A DNA stretch of 64,000 nt from Nageia nagi (taxonomy: Eukaryota; Pinophyta), in assembly GCA_050084985.1 (NCBI GenBank), contig JBITNC010000001.1, positions 188,108,001-188,172,000 on the forward strand, written 5' to 3'. A program made the position numbers and the translations under genes. Shown here piece after piece: positions 37,193 through 47,611 of the stretch (position 1 is its first letter; every line of letters starts with the position of its first letter). The notes below the pieces were generated by a model. That model saw nothing but the letters and a program-made list of their open reading frames with translations, did not search any database and was not told where the DNA came from.

Positions 37193-37205
37193 TACTCCCC
37201 CATAA
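37193..37205 (-). other. Polypurine tract of element E
   Basis: The minus-strand sequence TTATGGGGGAGTA lies immediately before the 3' LTR start TGTCACAACCC. Confidence 0.8.
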
Positions 37206-37244
37206 AGATTAAACTCAAATGTGAGTTTGAAATTACAATTGGAG

Positions 37245-37390
37245 GATGTTCAAAAATTATTTTTTGATAATTCCAACATCCTCCCAAGTCACATAAGATT
37301 CTGAATATTGATCCCATTGAACTAAAACCTGATCTACTACTCGATTTCTAAGTTGTCTGGTGTGAGTTGCAAGGATTTGAACATGTTTAA
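37245..37390 (-). pseudogene. Chromodomain of element E
   Basis: Minus-strand reading from about 37390 to 37255 gives R-Q-L-R-N-R-V-V-D-Q-V-L-V-Q-W-D, then S-E-S-Y-V-T-W-E-D-V. This is the C-terminal chromodomain pattern 'R.vR.....VLVqW.g...e.aTWE' of plant chromoviruses. In the family this domain follows integrase and is thought to target integration to particular chromatin. It lies just upstream of the polypurine tract, as expected. Confidence 0.8.
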
Positions 37391-38345
37391 CCTCAACAAC
37401 TCTAGGTTTTATCATCTACAACTTTTTAAAATCCTAGATGTGGATAAGATCTGGTACATACTTCTTTAAAGTAATATGTGAAAAATAGTATTTATCTTGG
37501 AAATTTTAGAAGGTAACAGAAGCCTATATGCAACTAGATTAAATTTTTCAATAATCTCAAAGGGTCCTACATATCTTACTACAAGTTTTGAGGTCCTAAT
37601 GGAGCTCTTACTAGGTTTAAACCTTAAGAAGACCTTATCCCCTACCTAAAACTCTCTAGGAGTCCTTTTCAGGTCTATAATGCTTTTCTATCTATCAAAA
37701 GCCTCTTTCAACCTTTTTTGAGAAATTTTAAGTTGATCCTCCATTTCCAGTAGTATGTGTGACCCTATAATAACTCGATCATCCAAGTTATTCCAAGATA
37801 TGGGTGTTCTACATCTATAACCATAAAGGGCTTCAAAAGGTATAACAATATCTTTAGGAAAACCATCTCACCTAAACATTTCCTTCACAAATTTTTTGGC
37901 TACCACTAAGGCATCATCTATGGTTTGACTAAGGATAAAGTGAGCTATCTTGGTTAGTCTATCAATTATGACATAAATAGAACCATGTTCGTAGCGTGTT
38001 TTTTGTAATCCCACAATAAATTCCATATTGATGGACTACCATTTATGCTCAAGAATGGCTAAGGGATGCAAAAATCTAGTAGGTTTAAGATGTTCTACAT
38101 TAAACCTTTGATAGTTTAAGCATTTTTTGACATAATCTACTATATCTTTCTTCATTCCCTGCCAATAATACTACTTTTTCAAATTTTCTCTCATTTTATT
38201 AATACCAAGATGAGCAAAATATGGAGTTACATGAGTTTCATAAAGGATCTATTTTCTTAAGTTTCCTTCTAAAGGTATAATAATCATGTTTCTAAAATAC
38301 AAACATCCATTAGCTTTGATTGAGAATTCCTCTTGCAAACCATCT
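37391..38345 (-). pseudogene. Gypsy integrase of element E, broken
   Basis: Minus-strand fragments run in family order. A zinc-binding region near 38110-38190 has Y-W-Q-G-M-K-K-D-I-V-D-Y-V-K-K-C. The catalytic core start near 37955-38045 has M-E-F-I-V-G-L and Y-V-I-I-D-R-L-T-K-I-A-H-F. A P-F-E-A-L-Y-G-Y-R-C-R-T-P-I-like piece lies near 37800-37840. A C-terminal 'G-D-K-V-F-L-R...Y-V-G-P-F-E-I-I-E' region spans 37545-37655. Integrase inserts the DNA copy into the host chromosome. Several stops and at least one frame change interrupt it, and the end of RNase H (NALSRKK) precedes it at about 38450. Confidence 0.8.
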
Positions 38346-38353
38346 TGGATTCA

Positions 38354-39760
38354 TTATTTTTGGATAATGCAAAAAGAATCTCTAGGCTGAGATTTTCTGA
38401 CTCGATCCTTTAAATATGAAAGAAACCTAGATATGATTGAAATGATATGCTTTTTCCTACTGAGTGCATTAGCTACCTTGTTCTCTTTTTCTTTTACATA
38501 TTCTATTTTTAGGTCATATTTGACCAAGAATTCCATCCACCTATGTTATCTAGCATTTAAAGTAGGTTGTGTAAAAAGATATTATAAGCTATGATGGTCT
38601 AATTTAAGCTTAAAAGGTCTACCCACCAGGTAATGTCTCCACATTTTTAAGGCATGAATAACAATAGCCAATTCTAAATCATGAGTTGCATAATTTTGTT
38701 CATGGGCTTTCAATTTTCTTTACTCTAGGCTACTACAACAAGGTTTTTCTCAAGATTTCCAAGTTGATAGGGCTCATAATTGTTTAAAGAACTTTCTTGA
38801 ATCAAAACTCTGCCAAGACCCTCCATTCAAGCATTAGTATAAACTTTAAAAGTTTTACATGGGTCAGGTAATTTTAGAATGGGGTTAGAGGTCAATTTTT
38901 GCTTTAACAAAGTGAACGCTTGATCACACTTCTCATTCCACAAAAATTTATTTCTCTTTATCTATAGTTGAGTTATGGGAAAATCCACCTTTCATAAATC
39001 CTTAATAAATGTTTTATAATATCTTGCCAAACCCATAAAACTTATTAACTAACACATGTTAGTAGGAGCTAGCCAATCTTATACTACTTCAATTTTCTTA
39101 TAGTCTACAGTGAGACCCTTTTCAGAAATGACACACCCTAAATATTGAACCTGAGTTTTTTAAAATTCATACTTAAAATGCTTCCCGTAGAGTTTGTTTT
39201 CTCTAAGAAATTGTAATGTTAGTCTTAGATGGTGATCATGCTCTTCTTGACTCTTAGAATAAACTAAGATGTCATCTAAAAACATAAGAACAAGCTTGTC
39301 CAAATAATGTTGTTCATCAAGTTCATAAATGCGGTTGGGGTGTTGGTAAGGCCAAAAGGCAAAACTATGAATTATACCATGTTTTAAAAGTTATTTTATG
39401 AGTGTCTTCAGATTTAATCTTTAATTGATGATAACCTTACCTTAAATCAATTTTTGAGAAAATACAAGCTCCAGCTAATTGATCAAAAAGATCATCAAGT
39501 CTAGGTAAAGGATAAAGATTTTTCATAGTAACTTTGTTTAGCATGCTATAATCAATGCATAAATGCAAAGTAACATCCTTTTTATTAACAAATAAAACTA
39601 GATCACCCTAAGGAGAAACACTGGGTTTAATAAGATTCTTGTTTAAAAGGTCTTGCAACTACATTTTTAACTCCTGCATTTCCAAGGTGGTCATGCAATG
39701 TGGAGTCCTAGAAATAGGTTCAGCTCTCGAAACAAGGTCTATGGAGAAATAAAATATTAT
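38354..39760 (-). pseudogene. Gypsy RT-RNase H of element E, broken
   Basis: The reverse transcriptase active site reads M-F-L-D-D-I-L-V-Y-S-K-S at about 39250-39285 (F-L-D-D, an accepted variant of YxDD), followed by H-L-R-L-T-L-Q-F-L-R-E-N-K-L-Y and Y-L-G-x-V-I-S-E-K-G. An R-Y-Y-K-x-F-I-K-D tether and the RNase H segment follow. The segment ends with E-F-L-V-K-Y-D-L-K-I-E-Y-V-K and N-A-L-S-R-K-K in the open stretch 38354-38536. Stops occur throughout, so no active enzyme could be made. Order and motifs are those of Ty3/Gypsy. Confidence 0.85.
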
Positions 39761-39958
39761 TAGGTGACATGTCTGGTAATTCTTTAGGAAAAATATCTAT
39801 GTATTATCACATAATTGGGTGATTCAAGAGTAATTTAGAACTATTGATTACTTCTTTCTTGTTAATCTTAACTACGAAAATTTGACATCCCTTTTTGGCT
39901 ACCTTTATTAGCTACATAGCTGACAAAAACCTACTTTCATAAGGCTTTCAACTATTGT

Positions 39959-40300
39959 TTAACTTGATAATATTGCCATTTTGGTTCTTGAAATGCACAT
40001 AATGATTCTCAAAATCAATCTTTGCCTTAACCTTAAATAATTAATCAAGCCTAGTATAACATCATAAGAAGGAAGTGGAACTACATACAAAGGAATAATA
40101 GTTTCAACTTCAATAATGGATAGTTTTACTTTAGGTATGTACTTATTAACTTTCCTAATTTTCCCAAATGAAAACTCCACAGTCCATTCTCTTGCCATAT
40201 TTTAAGGTTTTAAAGGAATCTTATCTAAGATAAAAGATGATATAAAACTTTCTAAAGCTCCATAATTAATCAAAAAATCAAATCTTTGACCCAGAATCAT
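39959..40300 (-). pseudogene. Gypsy aspartic protease of element E
   Basis: The minus-strand reading has the protease core: L-I-N-Y-G-A-L-E-S-F-I-S near 40235-40270, where the family has D-S-G-A-x-x-S-F-I-S, so the catalytic Asp and Ser are replaced by Asn and Tyr. It continues with V-E-F-S-F-G-K and V-V-P-L-P-S-Y-D-V-I-L-G-L in the open stretch 39959-40198, the typical 'lplpgyDvILGmdWL' end, with the D-W-L part lost. The enzyme is certainly inactive. It would have cut the gag-pol polyprotein. Confidence 0.8.
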
Positions 40301-40414
40301 ACATGATAGCATAATGGGAATTACTTGACTATCTAGGGATTATTGATTCATGACAACATGGATTTTCTTATTAGGAGGTTGGATATTCCCACTAGCTTCC
40401 TTATTGAGGGGCCA

Positions 40415-41420
40415 TTAATTTGCAAAATGTGGTCCACCACATTCATAGCATCCCTTTTTGGGGCCTAAAGACTTCACTAGTTGATCCTTCCCTTCATCAT
40501 ATGAATTTGGCCTTGGCTTTTTGGAATCTCTTTCCAAGTCTCTAGTCTGCCTATTTTTCTTAACTATTTTATTAGCATCCCTCTTGGTTGGATTCTTTCC
40601 CTGAGTATTTCTCTTTTTATTTTCCAACCATCAAAGGTGACTAGGACTATTGTTCTTCCTAAGTTCCTTTTGGTTTTGCTTAGATTTAGCTTTCTTATTT
40701 TGGCTATACATTTCCTTCTAAGAAGCTTGGTTTGCTTCTTCTATCATGGCTAAGTCATAGCCTCTTTGAGCTATATCTAGTTCATGCATATTGATAGTGG
40801 TTATGATCTTCAAGTCTAAACCCAACATATTTTTTTGTGTTTTCATATGTTCATTTCCTTCATAAGAAGGCATATACATAAGAAGCCTCACAAACTTCTT
40901 GAAATAAGAATCCACTAAAGTTCCATTCTGAGTTAATTATATGAATTCATCTTTCCTTTCAATATAGAATTGATTGGTCAAAAATTATGCTTTGACTAAT
41001 TGAACAAAAGCTTCCCAACTAATATCAGGGGCTTGCTTCTCAGTATTCATCAAATGGGTAGTCCACCATTCTTGAGCCACTTCTGTAAGATGCATTCCTA
41101 CTATAATGCTTTTAGCATTTGGGCTATAATCTTTGATGGAAAAATATGTTTCTATTTTAGTTAACCAATTCTCAGTAATTTTGTCCCTACCATTAAATTT
41201 GGTAATTTGGAAATGCTTCATATCTCTAGCAAGTTCCTTTCCAACAATGGCTCTTTGTTGTAAAATTAGGTCGATAAGATTGTCAATATTTTACCCCAAA
41301 CTATGCCTATCCAACCTCATTTCATTCAAAATTTCTTCCCCTTGCTAAATTTGTTGCTGCATCTAGCCCATAGCATTTGCTAGGACTAAAAACCATGCAT
41401 TAATATCTTTAGGAGGAGGC
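40415..41420 (-). pseudogene. Gypsy gag with zinc knuckle, element E
   Basis: Three open pieces on the minus strand make up the gag. 41221-40985 has F-N-G-R-D...A-E-N/T-W-L-x-x-I-E-T-Y-F and L-T-E-V-A-Q-E-W-W, the chromovirus capsid start. 40915-40718 has Y-F-K-K-F-V-R-L and M-L-G-L-D-L-K-I. 40627-40415 is a basic linker ending C-Y-E-C-G-G-P-H-F-A-N, a CCHC knuckle whose last Cys is replaced after a stop (reads W). Upstream, 41410-41225 gives M-Q-Q-Q-I and N-E-M-R-L-D-R-H-S-L-G, the likely N-terminus. The open stretch 41619-41386 crosses the LTR and primer site and is probably chance. Confidence 0.8.
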
Positions 41421-41580
41421 ATAACCTGATCTTGGTTATGTCAAGATTTTGATTGGGAGCATTATTCAAGTTTGGGTTAATCCTCACATTTCCATGGGTG
41501 ATAGGCATGATAAATATATACACATCAATATCATAATCACATCTTACTTCTAGATAAATCATAGGCCAACTTGAATTGTT

Positions 41581-41594
41581 GGCTTTGATACCAA
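41581..41594 (-). other. Primer binding site, element E
   Basis: The minus-strand sequence TTGGTATCAAAGCC matches the initiator-Met primer site with one change and abuts the LTR end ...GGAACTTTACA. Confidence 0.85.
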
Positions 41595-44500
41595 TGTAAA
41601 GTTCCAAATAATGTTCCAATCATAACAAGAAAAGAAATCAAAAATTTATCTCTAATTTTTTTTTGTAGACAAAAATTCAACAATATTTCTTCAAAGGATC
41701 ATAATGCATTACAAAATCAAATCAGGACATGATCGTGCAAAGTGCTATAGTCACTTCAATGACACAAATCTTATTGCATAAGATATTATAAGCCTTATCC
41801 TTCATGAGTATGATGAACATGAATTTTGGTAGAAAGAGTACCATGTAAATTCATTATCTAATTTAGATTCATAACCCAAAGGTCAATTTTTAAAGGCTCC
41901 TCAAAGTCCATTTTTTATTATGAACTTAATATCCTTCCACATACAACTTGTGTAAATCTCTGTTGCAAGATTTGATTCTATTTCCTACATCTTTTGTGAC
42001 AATCCTTAAGATCAAGGAGGTTGATCCTAAATTGGGATTGGGTAGATTTTTAAGTTTCCCAAATTGGCTCCATTTACAAACATCTCTTATATTAAGTGAT
42101 GGAGAGTTGAGCAAACTATGAGTCGACAAAATGCTCTGCTTAGTTAAAGAAAGAGCCCCTTTTTCCAAAAAAATTTGTGAGATTCTCTTAGTTGAGAGTT
42201 TTAGTTGTAACAGTATCCCATTTAAGGTTTATAAAACTCATCAAATTGATATAAATAATTAAGATTTAACCAACCTTATTTCATTTAGGTTTTAAGGCCC
42301 AAGTAGTCCATACTTTAAAATTGTTATAGTTTGTCCTTTTTGCTCAAACTTATAATCTTTTTTTTTTAAGAATAGTTTACATAAGGCAAAAATCTTTTCT
42401 TAAAGCAAGAAATACATATAATCAAATCTTAGGAAAGGCATGATGTAATTAAATATTGCATCACCTTTATGATAAAGGTTAATTGCTACATCCAAGTAAA
42501 TCATTTATTCAAAGAGCAATAATCCTTAGCAACTTTCAAAGATTAATACAAGGCTCATCTAAACTTAGTAGATGTATTTTTCCTTAATGTCAATTTAACT
42601 ATTTTAAACATTAAAAAATCTTGTATAACTTGTTTTTGTTGTAGAAAGAATGAGATTTATTTCATTTCAAAAATTGTAAACAAAACTCCAATCATTCTTT
42701 TAATAAGATGAATTAAATAACAAAAACCATATCAAAGTAGAGCTCCCATTATAGAACATAAATTTACTTCAGTTATGCACCACCATTATCCAAAATGCTA
42801 ACATATAACAGGAGTCTTTTCCATACATTTTCACTAGCTTGCAAAAATAAAAATAACAGTAGTCCAAAAACTCCTAAAGGACATGGTTCCTTCTTCTACA
42901 ACTACTCTTAAGCATCATTACAATATGGCATGTTTAATACTCAAACCATAACCAACCACTTAATGGCATTACAAAATTCCATATAGACCATATATTGAAA
43001 TCCAAAAGTTAAATATTTCAACAACATCCTATTGAAACATGCATGATTAAGTCTCTATACAAAATACAAACAACAAGATGAGATTTTCATTCTAGCAAGG
43101 TTATGGTTTCTCTCTACTATGATTAATGCCAAAGCATATGTACTTTTTTGTTATATGATAAACAATTTCATGTATGAAATCAACCATGTGATCATATAAA
43201 TTCCTACATTCTTATAGTAATGAGAAAAATCCATACCAAATTTTTGTTTTCTTCTTCATCTAGTTTCCATCTCAATACAAACATGAAGTAATATGCAAAT
43301 GACTATATATAACAAATCTGTTACAACTAATCAAGCAAAGTATTGACATGTAATAGAATAATATATTATGCAATACAAGTTCAAAAGTAGTTTTTTTTTT
43401 TAATTTTGGAAACATTATACTAACCACACCACCTTTCTATTCGATAACCCCTCAAATTTTACATTTTGGGTTAGATTAATCGATAGCCAAAGATGCTCAA
43501 TGTTCGTATAGGTCAAAACTATTCCCTATAATAGTCTATGTTGTTATTATACTCAACCTAATCATTCCCAAAGAATAATCCCACTCAAAGAACTTAGTTC
43601 TTCTTCACATAAGGGAGGTAAATCTCTAAAATTCTAGGTGCTCAAGTTTATATTTTACTTCATTAAACTTTATGCTTTACTTCATTAAAATTCTTGGTGC
43701 TCAATTTATAGAATAAAAAAGTTGCAAGTATGCAAGCCATGTAAATGCAACAAAGTAGGAATAAAAGAAAATACACCATAACACTTGCCTAAAGCATTAT
43801 CCCAAGTGAGATGAAAAGAGCAAGATCCCCCAAGCTAATCAAACAGATATTTAACAACCCAAAGCAAACATAGTGAGCTTCCTGCTAAAGTCATGAAAGA
43901 GAAAATAAAGGAGAAAATTAGCTCTTAAAAGGCATGAAACCAAGAACCCCCTAATAGAAAGTGGTTGCAGTTTACATGAAGAGCCATGTCCATCACAAAA
44001 GTAGAATCCACAATAGGAGTGGAGGCTACAATATAGCTTTCTCTTGAAAACCTGGTGCCCAATCTAGTTAGATAGAGAACACATCATGGACTACATTTTC
44101 CATAAAACATGAATCCCTAACAAAGTTGAAGGTTCCATGACTTCCTTCCATGAAGGCATTCAATTTTAGGCTAAAAAACTTGTAGAGATTTTACCTAGCA
44201 TGGCGGTGACTCCTCTATGCTCAAAATAGGAAACTAGGGTTTCTTTTTCAATCATGTAAGTGATAGTGGCACCCAAACAATATAGATATCAACGATACTA
44301 TAGTTAGTAGAGACCAAATGATTAGGAAATAAAACATTCCCCCTAAAGTTCATTCCCTACCCGACACCATCATGGTGTTCTAATTTTTAAATAAAATTTA
44401 TTTTATTTTAAACCATGGTCCTAGCTCCTCAAACGTCACCACCAACCTCATAATCAAGAACCAAATATGCCTAAGGTAAGAATTGAAGGCTAAAACAAAA

Positions 44501-45405
44501 ATAATTTAAATTAAACAAAAGGTTATCCAACTCAACTGAATTTTTCCAAGTTCAAAGCTAAACTCCAATTGTTATTATTTTTTTAAAAAGTGTAGCAATA
44601 GCTTCTTAAATAATAGGGCTTCATGAAGTAATAATTAAATCAAATTTCCTGATAAAAGGAGACCTTTAACATGTAATGACAAGTCAAAGCTGAGAAGGGA
44701 TCAAATATGATTCACCTTCAAATGATCATAACTTTTGATCTAATCGTATTGAAATTTTGAAGAGAGCTAGATATGGGTTTTCATCATTCAATTACCATCT
44801 TTTATTGGATGGATGCCCTTAAATGAAATTTTTTTTGATCGGCCTAATCCATCATTTAGTGCCCCAAAACTAGCTTTTAGTGTCAATTTTTAGGATTATT
44901 CAATAAGTAGACTTTAATATCTTTTGTTGTAGAATTTGTTGAGGGGAATAAATTAGTGAGCACCTTAGTCCATATTAATTGGACTTATACACCAAGTTTG
45001 GTTACAATCCAAGGAACTTTATATTTTTAGTAATGTCCTGATTTCTAGACTATTCATTATTTTTTTGAGTGGGAGTTTCCTTCTTTCTATATTACCTATT
45101 GTAACAAACCTAAAAAGATAGTGTAGATTCAGAAGAATAAATAATTCTTGTTAATTTTAATCTTCCATTGATTTGCTTATTATGTAAATTGATTTTTTTG
45201 GATATTTTTTTTATCTTAGAATCTACATCAAAATACCTAATCCAATGATGGTGCATTTTTTATAATTGGATAAGATAAGAAAAAAATAGAGTTTGACTTA
45301 CTCCCTGCATAGAGTGACACGTAAGACCAAACTTAGATACCTTCTAAGGAAAACATGCATAATATTATAATATTATTCAGAAAGTTGACATGTAGGGTCA
45401 TGACA
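41595..45405 (-). repeat. 5' LTR of element E with solo LTR
   Basis: Right copy, 3811 bp. Removing the 523-bp insertion at 44708-45230 and its duplicated AAATA gives about 3283 bp, close to the 3235 bp of the left copy. Confidence 0.9.
44708..45230. mobile_element. Solo LTR inserted in LTR of E
   Basis: This 523-bp insertion starts TGATTCACC and ends CTACATCA (TG...CA). It is flanked by AAATA on both sides (44703-44707 and 45231-45235). The other LTR of E shows the site with a single AAATA and no insert. A 5-bp duplication with TG/CA ends and no coding sequence is what recombination between the two LTRs of a full element leaves behind. The family is not represented elsewhere as a full element, although a related ~27-bp phrase (CTTCAAATGGCCATAACTTT) occurs near 46453. 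Confidence 0.8.
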
Positions 45406-45410
45406 TGTTG

Positions 45411-47115
45411 TTATCATGATCTAATATTATTCTTATAACTAAAATTTGATTGAAACTTATCTCAACTAATTTTGAATCTAATCAATAAACTGACTTGATT
45501 TATGTAGAAATGTTAGCACCAACATTGGCACTAGTGCTGACATTGAGTTACTGATATACCCCAGCATGGAAACTAGGATACTTTCACATTCTAACATGAA
45601 AATTTTTATCAACTAAACCTATTATTCATTCTGATATTCTAAACCTAATTTCTGGCAACTAAGACTAAATCTAAAATGAAAATGTTAAACCCAAAACTAA
45701 TTCATACATGACTAAATTTTGAATTAATGTTCATATTGATCCTAAATACTAATTTTATATGATACATTTATTTAGTATGGCCAATTTAAGAATCTTGATG
45801 AGAGAATACAAGAAAAACATTGATGAAAGAAGAAGAATTGATGATATGATGAGGATAAAAAGATGTCAAAAAACAAATAAGAAGCAATAGAAAGTGATTG
45901 AGAAGATGAAAATGCGAAGAAAGCAAAAATGAAATTCTTGATGAGAATTTCCATGGTAATAAAATGCATGTATGGGAATAAATTAATTGATATGCAACTT
46001 GATTTTTATTAATCTTGAATTCCCAAAACTAAAACTTGTATGCTTGACACTCTTTGTAGTTTGTTGATAACATTTTATGATGATTTATCAATAACTTTGC
46101 ATATATCCTTGAAATAAATCCAAATTGCATGCAACCATGATAAATAATTACCAATTCATAGTCATAAACCTAACAACATATTTACCTTGAGATCTAAGGT
46201 GCTGATTTTTTTCTTTCATGATTTTGACCTTCTTTGTTCATGACTAGCTCATTCTTGCAAAACTTGTAATTATCATAAAACTACAAATTTGAAAGAAGTA
46301 TAAATTTTGTTAAACATATCATATTAACCTAATTTTTTTAATCAAAGAGAAGAAATAATATAAATTTTCTTAAAATATCATATCTGATCACATTTTGAGC
46401 AAAAATTACTAATTTAGGGGCAAGAACAAACATGTTTTACACTTTCTAGATCTAAAAACTTCAAATGGCCATAACTTTTGATCTATAAAGAATTTTGAGA
46501 TGATTCTTTTTTTTAATTTGTGTAAATTTTCAAACTCTATCTAAATAAAAAATTATATTTTTCTATTCTAATCAATTATACTAGCATATACACTAAGCTT
46601 CCTCAAGAAAAACATGCCAAAATTTGCCCCACAAATTTATCATGCCACTCTGATCCTAACATATTTGTTCTCAAATATTTTGGATCTGAAATTTTTTATT
46701 TTTATGATTGATTTCATCTTAAAAGGTTTTTTAAAACTTTTGCAAACTTGGAAAATCCTAAACAAACATGAATGACTTGAACAAACTTAGATAATGTGCC
46801 AAACAAGACATGAAGACTCAACAAAATGATGGTTAATTTTTCCCTCGACCAACAAAGGGGAAAAAAAGATAAGTAAAAGTTAATTACACACTTAACCTAC
46901 AAAGGGGGAATAAAGAAACATAATATGCAATATGTAATGCAACCTATCTTATATTAATATGCATGCCTAGCCTATATGATAATGCATTCTTAATCTACAT
47001 GTAGCATAATGAAAATGTTTTATGTAACATTGGGTAACTTACTTGTCAATTCTTGATGCATTGCCTTGCCAATCTCAATTGCTAGTTTTGCCCCATATTT
47101 TTTGTATATCTTATC
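45411..47115. other. Family G continuation, no intact gene
   Basis: AT-rich sequence on the far side of element E. Near 46830-46920 it carries the phrase 'GATGGTTAATTTTTCCCTCGACCAACAAAGG' in degenerate form, matching the family G minisatellite at 33080-33310, so it is probably the other half of the sequence that E interrupted. A lysine-rich plus-strand stretch at 45785-45905 is low-complexity. The phrase near 46453 resembles the solo LTR at 44708. No gene is supported. Confidence 0.45.
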
Positions 47116-47120
47116 AATTA

Positions 47121-47597
47121 TGTTAGAATTTGTAATGAAATATTGTGAATATCTAAACTCCTTGTAATTTCAATTAATCACTTAAAGGATATGTAGATAC
47201 CTTAAGGGATTAATTGAATTCTTTATTATGTAGACTTTGACCTTACCATGGGGTTAGTTGGTAGGTTAAAATTAGGTGATACATTTATTGTAACCCTAAC
47301 CTTACCCTTGGGTTAAAGGGAGGTTAGGGAGGTGCTCTCATGCTATAAATAGAGGGCCTCTCCTCTTGTAACATAACTAAGTTTTTAGAGTAAGATTACT
47401 CTACTAGTTTGTGTAGGAGAGAAAGAGAATTGTAGTAAGAGGTGCATAGATTGAGAATTGATAACTAGTTGTGGATGTACTCCCAAGGAGGGAGGAACCA
47501 CATTATATTTGTGTTATCTTGTGTGAATGGTGTTATGTTGAATGATTGAGTTTCCTAGTCTTGGACCTTGAGAATTAGAGTAGGTCTAATTCCTTCA
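47121..47597 (+). repeat. 5' LTR of element A
   Basis: 477 bp, TGTTAGAATTTG...CTAATTCCTTCA. It is identical in length to the 3' LTR, with 7 substitutions and no indels between them. Confidence 0.97.
47344..47351 (+). promoter_or_regulatory. TATA box in 5' LTR of A
   Basis: TATAAATA lies 223 bp into the LTR, preceded by a GGGAGGTTAGGGAGG run and followed by AGAGGGCC. The same position is kept in the 3' LTR (55736-55743). It is the likely core promoter for element RNA. Confidence 0.65.
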
Positions 47598-47599
47598 AT

Positions 47600-47611
47600 T
47601 GGTATCAGAGC
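47600..47611 (+). other. Primer binding site, element A
   Basis: TGGTATCAGAGC matches the initiator-Met tRNA primer site exactly, 2 bp after the LTR end. Confidence 0.95.

Larger units (their letters stand above)
33958..45405 (-). mobile_element. Complete chromovirus (Gypsy) element E
   Basis: This 11.4-kb element on the minus strand has perfect 5-bp target duplications, TGTTG at 33953-33957 and 45406-45410. LTRs are 33958-37192 (3235 bp) and 41595-45405 (3811 bp including a 523-bp insertion). LTRs start TGTCAYRACCCTACATG and end ...GGAACTTTACA on the minus strand. The 4.4-kb interior carries, in order, gag, CCHC knuckle, protease, reverse transcriptase, RNase H, integrase and a chromodomain, the defining layout of plant chromoviruses. 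The long LTRs recall the Tekay/Del lineage. The coding part is broken by many stops. LTRs differ at about 8% over the ~370 bp I compared. Confidence 0.92.

Noticed and set aside
41386-41619. 77-codon minus-strand open frame as the gag N-terminus of E
   Set aside because: It begins inside the LTR and runs through the primer binding site, so it is a chance frame. The real gag similarity starts after about 41410.
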